Shown one piece after another: positions 17,221 through 25,315 of a stretch of DNA of 64,000 nucleotides. The translations under genes and the position numbers were made by a program. The notes below the pieces were generated by a model, which ran no database searches, was not told the DNA's origin, and saw only the letters and a program-made list of their open reading frames with translations. The number at the start of each line of letters is the position of its first letter. Positions within the stretch are counted from its first letter, which is position 1. Source of the DNA: SHVO01 sp050250575 (GTDB lineage Bacteria; Pseudomonadota; Alphaproteobacteria; Rhodospirillales; Rhodospirillaceae); the NCBI GenBank assembly GCA_050250575.1, contig JBFWOJ010000005.1, positions 1-64,000 on the forward strand. The letters run 5' to 3'.

Positions 17221-18093
17221 ATGCGAATTGGGATCGACCTGGGCGGCACGAAAATCGAGGCCATCGCGCTGGCGCGCGACGGCACGGAGCGATTCCGCAA
17301 GCGCGTGCCCACACCGGCGGGCGACTATGGAGCGACGGTTCGCGCGATGGCCGAGCTGGTTCGCGCCGCCGAGGCCGCGACGGCGGATACGGGCACCGTC
17401 GGCGTCGGAATTCCCGGGGCCGTCTCGCCCGCAACCGGCCTCGTCAAGAACGCGAACTCCACCTGTTTGATAGGGCACCCGCTGGACAAGGACCTTGCTT
17501 CGGCGATCGGACGCCAAGTCCGGCTCGCCAACGATGCAGACTGTTTCGCCTTGTCGGAGGCGGTCGACGGCGCGGGCACGGGGGCGGCCATCGTATTCGG
17601 GGTGATTCTCGGCACCGGCGTCGGCGGTGGGCTCGTCATCGACCGGCGTGTCGTCAGCGGGCCAAACGCCATCACCGGCGAATGGGGTCACAATCCCCTG
17701 CCCTGGCCGAAGGACGACGAGCGTCCGGGAGCGCGCTGCTATTGCGGGCGCGAGGGATGCATCGAGACATTCCTATCGGGCCCGGGGCTCGCGCGCGATC
17801 ATGGCGCGGGCGTGAGCGCCGCGGAGGTCGCCGCGTCGCAGGAACCGGCGGCCGTCGCCGCGATGGATCGCTATCTCGACCGGCTCGGACGCTCGCTCGC
17901 CCACGTGATCAACATCCTCGATCCCCACGTCATCGTCTTGGGGGGTGGACTGTCGAAGGTCGCACGGCTTTATGACGATGCGCCGCGCGCGATTCAAAAG
18001 CACGTGTTCTCCGATGCGGTCGCGACGAGGATCGTGCCGCCGAAGCACGGGGATTCGAGCGGCGTCAGGGGCGCCGCGTGGCTGTGGGACTAG
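17221..18093 (+). CDS. ROK-family sugar kinase (fructokinase/N-acetylglucosamine kinase-like)
   Basis: About 290 residues from the ATG at 17221, placed so that the protein opens with the phosphate-binding loop MRIGIDLGGTKIEAIAL. The ROK signature with its structural zinc site is intact: GEWGHNPLPWP followed by CYCGREGCIETFLSGPGL. LANDADCFALSEA carries the catalytic Asp. The exact sugar (fructose, mannose, GlcNAc) cannot be decided. Its stop overlaps the stop of the convergent eipB-like gene by two bases. Confidence 0.9.
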   Translation: MRIGIDLGGTKIEAIALARDGTERFRKRVPTPAGDYGATVRAMAELVRAAEAATADTGTVGVGIPGAVSPATGLVKNANSTCLIGHPLDKDLASAIGRQVRLANDADCFALSEAVDGAGTGAAIVFGVILGTGVGGGLVIDRRVVSGPNAITGEWGHNPLPWPKDDERPGARCYCGREGCIETFLSGPGLARDHGAGVSAAEVAASQEPAAVAAMDRYLDRLGRSLAHVINILDPHVIVLGGGLSKVARLYDDAPRAIQKHVFSDAVATRIVPPKHGDSSGVRGAAWLWD

Positions 18094-18944
18094 CAGTCCG
18101 GTTTCAACGGCTCGAGGTCGATCAGCTTGAAGCCGATGGAGAAGTCGCCGAAGTCCTGGACCATCGACCGGCTGATGCCCGACGACAGCATGTCCATGCC
18201 GAGCTCGTACTCGGGCGTGGGATCCTTCGAGGCCACCGGAAAATAGGCAAGACTGATCGGCCAGTAGCGGCCGGCGCTGAGCTGGCCGCCTTTGGCGAGC
18301 GCCGCCTGGGCCTCGCGGCCGCCCGCGATCATCGCCGTGATGACGAAAGGCCCGCGGTCGAAAGCGCCGTCGATGACCCGGCCGCGGAAGAATTTCTTTC
18401 CAGCCGCCGCATTCTCGAGCAATGCAATCGTGTGCGCGGTGGACAGCATGGTCCCCGGCGCGAGATCGAAGGTGACCGGCTTGTCCGCTTCGTAGGTCGC
18501 GGTTCCCGAACCATCGGCGTTCAGAGCGATGGTGCCGCGGTAGATCTTCGACGCCTTGCCGTTCTCGAGGGTCTGCATGCTGAAGCTCGAAGACCGGCCG
18601 TCCTTCGCTTCCCAGCCGGCGTAGCGCTGGTCGATGTTCTGGCTTTCGCCGTCGGCGTAGGCGAGCGTCATCGCGATACTGCTTTCGATGGTGTACCCGT
18701 CGCAGCGGTCGGACAGCACGTAGGTCATGGTGCCGCGCGCGGCGCGCACGCCTTCGCCGGGTTTGGTGCGGAGGAGGCTGAGCTCGTACGTGGCTTTGTG
18801 CCCGGTCAGGGCGGGCCTGGCCTTGGGGACCACGGCAGCCGCGGCCGCGGCGGCATTGATGTCGGTGAAAAGCGCCCCGCTCAAGATCAGGAGGACGCCG
18901 GCCGCGGAACTGAGAAGACGAACCAATTTCACACTGAACCTCAT
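18090..18944 (-). CDS. eipB: EipB/DUF1849-family periplasmic envelope-integrity protein
   Basis: 284 residues with a signal peptide (hydrophobic run at about 10-30). The mature part matches the DUF1849 beta-spiral family: HKATYELSL, ARGTMTYVLSDRCDGYT, and a C-terminal block ending in EPLKPDC. The two cysteines, one in DRCDGYT and one at the C-terminus, are placed as in Brucella EipB, where they form a disulfide needed for envelope stability; the equivalence here is inference. Family members act in the periplasm of alphaproteobacteria. The gene stands alone. Confidence 0.88.
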   Translation of the reverse strand: MRFSVKLVRLLSSAAGVLLILSGALFTDINAAAAAAAVVPKARPALTGHKATYELSLLRTKPGEGVRAARGTMTYVLSDRCDGYTIESSIAMTLAYADGESQNIDQRYAGWEAKDGRSSSFSMQTLENGKASKIYRGTIALNADGSGTATYEADKPVTFDLAPGTMLSTAHTIALLENAAAGKKFFRGRVIDGAFDRGPFVITAMIAGGREAQAALAKGGQLSAGRYWPISLAYFPVASKDPTPEYELGMDMLSSGISRSMVQDFGDFSIGFKLIDLEPLKPDC

Positions 18945-19258
18945 CGATCACGGGCGCATATCATAGAGTTAGAGCCCTGCCGCCGTCCGACGATTCGGGC
19001 AATTCACTTGCTAGTCAAAACTAAATCCAGGGCTTCGCAAGCGGTGTCCGTGGAAAAGCAGGGCGCCGGCCTGGAATTGTTATATTGTTAAATCACCGGC
19101 CGTACGCGGAAAAATAAAGAAAAACCCGGCGCAGCGTCGGAATCATATGCGATATCCGCATCGACGGTTGAAGTTTCCCGCCATGCAAACTTCGTTTGTT
19201 GACTGGGCGGTCGGCGATTAACGAATATGCGACAATCAGGGGAATGGGAGTATCCGGG
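18945..19258. other. Divergent intergenic region between eipB and the GGDEF gene
   Basis: 314 bases, more A/T-rich than the surroundings (for example GTTATATTGTTAAAT near 19078-19092). It must hold the two divergent promoters. I see no named motif, RNA or repeat in it. Confidence 0.5.
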
Positions 19259-19987
19259 ATGCCCGGGATACCGGAACCGAAGCGCTTGCCCGCCGAGGGA
19301 CCAGATCAATCTTCAACGTCGATCGTCACGAAACTGACACAGCTTGTCCGGTTCACCGAACAGGCCGCGCCAAGCCGCGAGACCGACGGAACCAAGACGA
19401 TTGTCGAGATCGCGCGCATGGCGCACGCCCTGGTGGCGGAGATCACGGAGCATCTGAAAGCGCAGGAACGCCGCATCGGCGAGCTGGAAAACCTCGCGAC
19501 GACCGATGGGCTGACGCGGGTGCTCAACCGCCGCGGCTTCGAGGACGCCCTCACCCATGAGCTTTCCGTCGCGAAGCGGCACGGCGTCGGCGGCGTGCTG
19601 ATCTTCGTCGATCTCGACGAATTCAAACCGATCAACGACACCTACGGCCACGCGGCCGGAGACGAAGTGCTGCTCACCGTCGCGACCCTGCTGCGCGGCC
19701 ATATCCGCGACACGGACTATATCGGCCGCCTCGGCGGCGACGAATTCGCGATCCTGCTGCCGCGTTCGAACAAGCGCAACGGCGTGCGCCGCGCCGAAGA
19801 CCTCGACCGTAAGCTGAACAACGCCTACGCGTCGTGGGATGGCGTGCAGATCCCGATCAAGGCGAGCTGCGGCGTGCACATGTACGCCGCGAGCGCGGAG
19901 GTCAAACAGCTGCTCGAAGCAGCCGACGCGGCGATGTACAAGATCAAGCAGGAGCGCCGCGCCAGGCTGAACCTGAAGGTTCGGTAG
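19259..19987 (+). CDS. GGDEF-domain diguanylate cyclase
   Basis: 242 residues from the ATG at 19259, preceded by GGGAG at a good distance; an in-frame ATG at 19244 and a TTG at 19196 are alternatives. An N-terminal helical part (residues about 30-95, probably a coiled-coil dimeriser ending ERRIGELENLATTDGLT) leads into a complete GGDEF domain: FVDLDEFKPINDTYGHAAGD and GRLGGDEFAILL. RDTD five residues before GGDEF is the allosteric I-site, so c-di-GMP product inhibition is expected. No transmembrane segment or sensor domain is seen, so the enzyme is likely cytosolic. Confidence 0.92.
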   Translation: MPGIPEPKRLPAEGPDQSSTSIVTKLTQLVRFTEQAAPSRETDGTKTIVEIARMAHALVAEITEHLKAQERRIGELENLATTDGLTRVLNRRGFEDALTHELSVAKRHGVGGVLIFVDLDEFKPINDTYGHAAGDEVLLTVATLLRGHIRDTDYIGRLGGDEFAILLPRSNKRNGVRRAEDLDRKLNNAYASWDGVQIPIKASCGVHMYAASAEVKQLLEAADAAMYKIKQERRARLNLKVR

Positions 19988-20012
19988 GCTCGATCACCCC
20001 ACAAACAGAGCT

Positions 20013-20120
20013 GCCATCCTTGGCGCGAAGCGCCGGGGACCCGGAGGTATTTGATTTCCGGTTTAAAAACGAAGACGAGAAAACCCTGGATCCTCGCGGC
20101 CTGTCGGCCGCAAGGATGAC
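20013..20120. repeat. Palindromic mosaic repeat, copy 5
   Basis: It begins GCCATCCTTGGCGC-GAA-GCGCCGGGG and ends GGATCCTCGCGGCC-TGTC-GGCCGCAAGGATGAC, with the A/T-richer middle ATTTCCGGTTTAAAAA. The termini are complementary, as in the other copies. It fills the gap between the convergent GGDEF and aspS genes. Confidence 0.75.
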
Positions 20121-20126
20121 AATAAG

Positions 20127-21959
20127 TTATCTTGTCGCGTCGTGCGCCGGCGCGGGCCTCGCGTCTTTCGCAGCGTCCTTGACCACATCCTTCGGCAGAT
20201 CGAGCTTGATGTGCAGCTCCTTGAGCTGGCGCGGCGTGACGGTATTGGGCGCCTGCATCAAAAGGTCCTCGGCCTTGCCGGTCATCGGGAACAGGGTGAC
20301 CTCCCGCAGGTTCGGCTCGTCGGCAAGAAGCATGACGATACGGTCGATGCCGGGCGCGGAGCCGCCGTGCGGCGGCGCGCCGTACTTGAACGCGTTCAAC
20401 ATGCCCCCGAAACGGCTCTCGACGTCTTCCTTGGTGTAGCCGGCGATCTCGAACGCCTTGTACATGATGTCCGGGCGGTGGTTGCGGATCGCGCCCGAGC
20501 TCAGCTCCACGCCGTTGCAGACGATGTCGTACTGGAACGCCTTGATCTCCAGCGGATCCTTGGTCGTCAGCGCTTCCATCTCGCCTTGCGGCATCGAGAA
20601 CGGGTTGTGGCTGAACTCGATCTGGCCGGTGTCGGCGTTGCGCTCATACATCGGGAAGTCGACGATCCAGCAGAACTTGAACTGCTCCGCATCGAGCAGC
20701 CCCAGCTCGTTGCAGATCCTGGTGCGCACGTGCCCGGCGAATTTCGCCGCCGACACCGGCTGGTCGCAGACGAAGAACGCGGAATCGCCGTCGGCAAGGC
20801 CCATCGCCGCCTTGACCGCCGCGACGCGCTCCGGCCCGAGGTTCTTGGCGATCGGGCCGGCGGGCCCGTCACTCTTATATTGGATATAACCGAGGCCGCC
20901 GGCGCCGTTCTCGCGCGCCCACTCGTTGAGCTTGTCGAACCAGCTGCGCGGCTGGTCGGCCGATTTCGGGCCGGGGATGGCGCGGACGATGGCGCCCTTC
21001 TCGATGTTCTTCGCAAACAGGCCGAAATTGGAGCCCCTGAACGCATCCGTGACGTCGGTGATGAGGAGCGGATTGCGCAGGTCCGGCTTGTCGCTGCCGT
21101 ACTTGAGCATGGCGTCGTCGAAGGTGATGCGCGGGAACGGCGGCTTGGTCACCGGCCGTCCCTTGCTGAACTCCTCGAACACGCCGGCGAGCACCGGCGC
21201 GATGGTATCAAACACATCGTCCTGGGTGACGAAGGCCATTTCGAAGTCGAGCTGGTAGAATTCGCCGGGCGAGCGGTCGGCGCGCGCGTCCTCGTCGCGG
21301 AAGCAGGGCGCGATCTGGAAGTAGCGGTCGAAGCCCGAGGTCATGATCAGCTGTTTGAACTGCTGCGGCGCCTGCGGCAGCGCGTAGAACTTGCCGGGAT
21401 GCAGGCGCGAGGGCACGAGGAAATCGCGCGCGCCTTCCGGCGACGAGGCGGTGAGGATCGGCGTCTGGTATTCGACGAACCCCGCCTCCCACATGCGGCG
21501 GCGGATGGCGGCGATCACCTTCGAACGCAGAAGGATGTTCTCGCGCATCTTGTCGCGGCGCAGATCGAGGAAACGGTAGGTCAGGCGCATCTCTTCGGAA
21601 TATTCCTGATCGCCCGCGACCTGCATCGGCAGCACCGCGGCGTCGGAGAGGACCTCCACTTCCTTGACGACGAGCTCGATGCGTCCCGTCGGGAGCTTGT
21701 CATTGATCGTCTCGGCCGCACGCGGGACGATCTTGCCGAAAACCGAGATCACGCTTTCCGGACGGACGGCTTCGAGCGTCTTGAAGATCGGGCTCGAGAT
21801 GTCGGCCACGCACTGGGTGATGCCGAACTGATCGCGCAGGTCGACGAACAGGAGATTGCCGTGGTCGCGCTTGCGATGCACCCAACCGGCGAGCTTCACC
21901 TCCTTGCCCGCATCCTCCTGGCGAAGGGCGCCACAGGTGTGTGTACGGTAGCGGTGCAT
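20127..21959 (-). CDS. aspS: Aspartyl-tRNA synthetase
   Basis: 610 residues, the bacterial long form with a GAD insertion domain. Order: N-terminal OB-fold anticodon-binding domain (VKLAGWVHRKRDHGNLLFVDLRDQFG), class II motif 2 (FRDEDARADRSPGEFYQLDFEM), the GAD insert, and motif 3 (GGSAPGIDRIVMLLAD). It charges tRNA-Asp. Many alphaproteobacterial enzymes of this type also charge tRNA-Asn; gatCAB is not in the window, so that cannot be judged here. Divergent from rnd. Confidence 0.97.
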   Translation of the reverse strand: MHRYRTHTCGALRQEDAGKEVKLAGWVHRKRDHGNLLFVDLRDQFGITQCVADISSPIFKTLEAVRPESVISVFGKIVPRAAETINDKLPTGRIELVVKEVEVLSDAAVLPMQVAGDQEYSEEMRLTYRFLDLRRDKMRENILLRSKVIAAIRRRMWEAGFVEYQTPILTASSPEGARDFLVPSRLHPGKFYALPQAPQQFKQLIMTSGFDRYFQIAPCFRDEDARADRSPGEFYQLDFEMAFVTQDDVFDTIAPVLAGVFEEFSKGRPVTKPPFPRITFDDAMLKYGSDKPDLRNPLLITDVTDAFRGSNFGLFAKNIEKGAIVRAIPGPKSADQPRSWFDKLNEWARENGAGGLGYIQYKSDGPAGPIAKNLGPERVAAVKAAMGLADGDSAFFVCDQPVSAAKFAGHVRTRICNELGLLDAEQFKFCWIVDFPMYERNADTGQIEFSHNPFSMPQGEMEALTTKDPLEIKAFQYDIVCNGVELSSGAIRNHRPDIMYKAFEIAGYTKEDVESRFGGMLNAFKYGAPPHGGSAPGIDRIVMLLADEPNLREVTLFPMTGKAEDLLMQAPNTVTPRQLKELHIKLDLPKDVVKDAAKDARPAPAHDATR

Positions 21960-22126
21960 CGTCGGGTATCCTTAAGCGGCAAAGGGCACGGGATCGGGGC
22001 GCCGTTCGACAACCTTGGGCCCCTTTTTAGCGGGCGTGAAAGCACACTGAACCCCGCCTTTTGTCAAGCGCCCAAGGCATTTCATTGGGTTGCAGGGGCC
22101 CGGATCAAGGGCTAAGAAAGCGCCCC

Positions 22127-23281
22127 ATGCCGTTGATCACCGATACATCCGCGCTCAGCGCCCTTTGCGACCGCCTGAACCAGACCGAATTCGTGACGGT
22201 CGATACCGAATTCATGAGGGAGACCACCTACTGGGCCAAGCTGTGCCTGGTCCAGGTGGCCGGTCCCGACGAAGCCTATTGCATCGATCCGCTGGCCAAC
22301 GGGATCAACCTGAAACCGCTGTACGACCTGCTGGCCAATCCCAAGGTGCTGAAGGTCTTCCACGCCGGCCGGCAGGACCTGGAAATCTTCTATACCGCGA
22401 CGACGCAGGTGCCGACGCCTATCTTCGACACGCAGATCGCGGCGATGGTGTGCGGCTTCGGCGACCAGGTGGGCTACGAGACCCTGGTGTCGAAACTGGC
22501 GGGCGCGCATCTCGACAAGTCGCAGCGGTTCACCGACTGGTCGCAGCGCCCGTTGACCGAGCGTCAGGTGAAATACGCCCTCGGCGACGTGACCCATCTT
22601 CGGAAAGTCTACGCCGCCCTTTCCAAGAAACTCGAGAAGTCCGGCCGCCTGCCCTGGTTGCAGGAGGAAACGGACACGCTCACCGATCCGGCCACCTACC
22701 GGGTGGAGCCGCGCGAAGCCTGGCGGCGCATTCGTGCGCGCACGCGCGCGCCGCGCCTGTTGTGCGTCCTCCGGGAGCTCGCCGCCTGGCGCGAACTCAC
22801 GGCGCAAGCCATGGATATGCCGCGCCAGCGCGTGGCCAAGGACGACGCACTGCTCGAACTGGCCGCCAGCATGCCGGTGACGGCGGACGACATCAAACGC
22901 TCGCGCCTGGCCAAGTCGCTGGCCAGCGGCAAATATGTCGACGGGGTGCTGGCCGCGATCGCCAAGGGGCGCTCGATCCCGGAAAGCGACTGTCCGAAGC
23001 CCGACCGCCAGGACAACGGCGACAATCCCGCGCCGCGCGCCATCGTCGAGCTCTTGAAACTTCTCCTCAAGACCAAGGCCGACCGCCACCATGTGGCGCA
23101 ACGCCTGATCGCCACCAGCGACGACGTGGAAGCCATCGCGCTCGCGGACGACGCCGACGTGCCGGCGCTGCACGGCTGGCGCCGCGAGCTGTTCGGCGAA
23201 GACGCGCTGAAGCTCAAGCACGGCAAACTTGCCATCGGCCTTTCGGCCAACGGCAAGGACGTCGAGGTGTTCGAGCGGTAG
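22127..23281 (+). CDS. rnd: Ribonuclease D
   Basis: About 384 residues from the ATG at 22127. A DEDDy 3'-5' exonuclease with VDTEF (Exo I), VFHAGRQDLEIF (Exo II) and YALGDVTHLRKVY (Exo III, with the Tyr). Two helicase-and-RNase-D C-terminal (HRDC) segments follow, RRIRARTRAPRLLCVLRELAAWRE being the first. It trims the 3' ends of tRNA precursors and other stable RNAs. The stop is immediately followed by the stop of the convergent membrane-protein gene. Confidence 0.95.
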   Translation: MPLITDTSALSALCDRLNQTEFVTVDTEFMRETTYWAKLCLVQVAGPDEAYCIDPLANGINLKPLYDLLANPKVLKVFHAGRQDLEIFYTATTQVPTPIFDTQIAAMVCGFGDQVGYETLVSKLAGAHLDKSQRFTDWSQRPLTERQVKYALGDVTHLRKVYAALSKKLEKSGRLPWLQEETDTLTDPATYRVEPREAWRRIRARTRAPRLLCVLRELAAWRELTAQAMDMPRQRVAKDDALLELAASMPVTADDIKRSRLAKSLASGKYVDGVLAAIAKGRSIPESDCPKPDRQDNGDNPAPRAIVELLKLLLKTKADRHHVAQRLIATSDDVEAIALADDADVPALHGWRRELFGEDALKLKHGKLAIGLSANGKDVEVFER

Positions 23282-23728
23282 CTAGTCCGAAAGACGGCGC
23301 GCGGTGCGCGCGCGAGTCTCTATGAAGTCCGCGAGATCCTGGGGATTGGCAACCCGCAGCGCCGTGGGGGAAAAGGTCTCGTCCGCCTCGAGCCTCAACG
23401 TCAGCCCGCCGGATCCGCCGACGCGCACGTCGACGCTCCTGATGTCACGATACGGAATGAACCGGCGCTTGAACGGGAACGCGGGAACGTCCAGCCCCTC
23501 GTCGGTGAGGACATAGGTGCGGCGCTCCCGGGGCAGGAAGTACACCGCGAAAAACAGCGCGCCGAAAAAGCAGATGCGAAAGATCAAGGATGCCGGGTGC
23601 GCGGCATCCGCCCGCGAGACGTAGACCAGCGGCGCCGATGCCGCCATCACCAGGACGGGAACCGACAGCAAGGGCACCGCCGCACCGGTCAGCGGCAGCG
23701 GCAGGCCCTTGGAGGCGTCGAACCACAT
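23282..23728 (-). CDS. Small membrane protein with PH-like domain
   Basis: 148 residues: two hydrophobic segments (about 15-37 and 46-65) in the N-terminal half, then a soluble beta-rich part with YVLTDEGLDVPAFPFKRRFIPYRDIRSVDV that resembles bacterial PH-like domains found on small membrane proteins. Function unknown. Encoded directly downstream of ppx on the same strand with a 7-base gap, so probably co-transcribed. Confidence 0.7.
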   Translation of the reverse strand: MWFDASKGLPLPLTGAAVPLLSVPVLVMAASAPLVYVSRADAAHPASLIFRICFFGALFFAVYFLPRERRTYVLTDEGLDVPAFPFKRRFIPYRDIRSVDVRVGGSGGLTLRLEADETFSPTALRVANPQDLADFIETRARTARRLSD

Positions 23729-23735
23729 CCGGTAC

Positions 23736-25247
23736 CTATGTCCTGCGAATCTGCGGCGCGAGCTCGAGGTGGTCGGCGAGGCGCTTCAGCCGGCGTTCGT
23801 ATGAGCCTGAAGCGTACATCGGCTCGCCGGCCGGCACGCGCAGCACGAGCTTTGCCCCGTCGATCTTGAGCGAAGTCCGGCTCACCCACCCGGGGGCGCC
23901 GGCCGACAGCGCGTAAGCGAGCCGCATGGCAAGCCCGACGGTCTGGATGCGGTGGATGCGCGAGTCGGCGAGAAGCGCATGAGCCTGCTCGATGATCGGT
24001 TCGGAGGGTTGGGCCTGGTAGCGATAGTAAAGGACAAGCGCGAGCGCGGCGCGATCTTCGTGCCCCAGCCCGAGGAACGGAAGCCGCAGGACGCGCAGAA
24101 ACGCCTGCTCGGCGCGGTAGTCGGGATGTTCGGTCCACCACACGTCCCGCAGCAGGCAGGCGGCAAGCCGGAGCTTCTTCTGTTTCGCACTCTCGTCCTT
24201 GAACAGCGCGCTCATCCACTTAAAGGACTCATAGCCGGCGTCGGTCGAACGTCCCGCGGCGCGCGCCATCTCCTCGGCGAGACTGACGATCGGATCCTGC
24301 TTGCGCACGGCGGCGGGAAGGTCCTTGAAGAACTGCCCTTCGCGCATGCCGTAGATCGAAAAAACCAGGGAACGCGGCTTGGCCACTTCAAGCAACCGTT
24401 CGAGCACCGCCGCACCGAGCGGGAGCGTGGCCAGACGCGCGCGTGAAACGCCCTTGATCTGCTCGAGACTGCGCTGCGAGAGACGGGAGATCACCTCGAA
24501 GAGGCCGATGGCCTGCTGGCGCTCGAGCGTGAAGTTATCGAGGACGTGGAGCGGATAGTTCATCTGGGCGATGCAGACCCGCGCGAGCGACCGCCAGGCG
24601 CCGCCGACGGCATAAAGAGTCTTGTCCTTCTGCCGGGTGACCCATCTGTTCTTCTCCAGCGCCTTATCGATGATCGAGAGCGCCTTCGCGCGGTCGCCTT
24701 CGGCGGCTTCGGACAGCCGCAACAGGCCGAGCGGCAGGGTCGTATGCTCGCTCATGCGGCGCGCGCCGACCTTGACGAGCTCGAGACTGCCGCCGCCGAG
24801 GTCGGCGACGATGCCTTCGGCATCGGGGATGCCGCATAAGACGCCCAACGCCGAACGTTCGGCTTCCTGCTTGCCGGTGAGCGTCTGGACCTTGATCTTG
24901 GCGCGGCGTTCGAGCGCCTTGACGAAGGCTTTGCCGTCGCCGGCGTCGCGCACCGCCGCCGTCGCCAGCGCATCGATGCTGCCCGCGCCGAGCGCACGCG
25001 CGATCTTCACAAAGCGCCCGACCGTATCGAAGGCCATCTTGACGCCGTCCGGGTTCAGGACGCCTGACTTCTCGAGGCCCCTGCCGAGGGCGCAGATGGA
25101 TTTTTCGTTGTGAAGCGGGATCGGCGTACGCGTCCGCCCGTCATAGACCACGAGGCGCACCGAATTTGAACCGATGTCGATCACCGCTACAGGTTTGCGG
25201 GCTTGTTTGACCGAAGCGCGCCGCGTTCTTGGGGTTTTCCGAGCCAT
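23736..25247 (-). CDS. ppx: Exopolyphosphatase / guanosine pentaphosphatase family protein
   Basis: 503 residues from the ATG at 25247. The ASKHA-fold phosphatase core opens with AVIDIGSNSVRLVVYDG; ADLGGGSLELVKV is the second phosphate loop. A C-terminal HD-like helical region follows (residues about 310-500). It hydrolyses polyphosphate and possibly pppGpp. It is 65 bases downstream of ppk on the same strand, so synthesis and breakdown of polyphosphate are encoded together. Confidence 0.93.
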   Translation of the reverse strand: MARKTPRTRRASVKQARKPVAVIDIGSNSVRLVVYDGRTRTPIPLHNEKSICALGRGLEKSGVLNPDGVKMAFDTVGRFVKIARALGAGSIDALATAAVRDAGDGKAFVKALERRAKIKVQTLTGKQEAERSALGVLCGIPDAEGIVADLGGGSLELVKVGARRMSEHTTLPLGLLRLSEAAEGDRAKALSIIDKALEKNRWVTRQKDKTLYAVGGAWRSLARVCIAQMNYPLHVLDNFTLERQQAIGLFEVISRLSQRSLEQIKGVSRARLATLPLGAAVLERLLEVAKPRSLVFSIYGMREGQFFKDLPAAVRKQDPIVSLAEEMARAAGRSTDAGYESFKWMSALFKDESAKQKKLRLAACLLRDVWWTEHPDYRAEQAFLRVLRLPFLGLGHEDRAALALVLYYRYQAQPSEPIIEQAHALLADSRIHRIQTVGLAMRLAYALSAGAPGWVSRTSLKIDGAKLVLRVPAGEPMYASGSYERRLKRLADHLELAPQIRRT

Positions 25248-25315
25248 CAATCCGCAAGAGTGCAGTGGAACCGGGCAGCCGAACGGCTGCGTTTCGACGC
25301 CCGCTTATAGACGGT

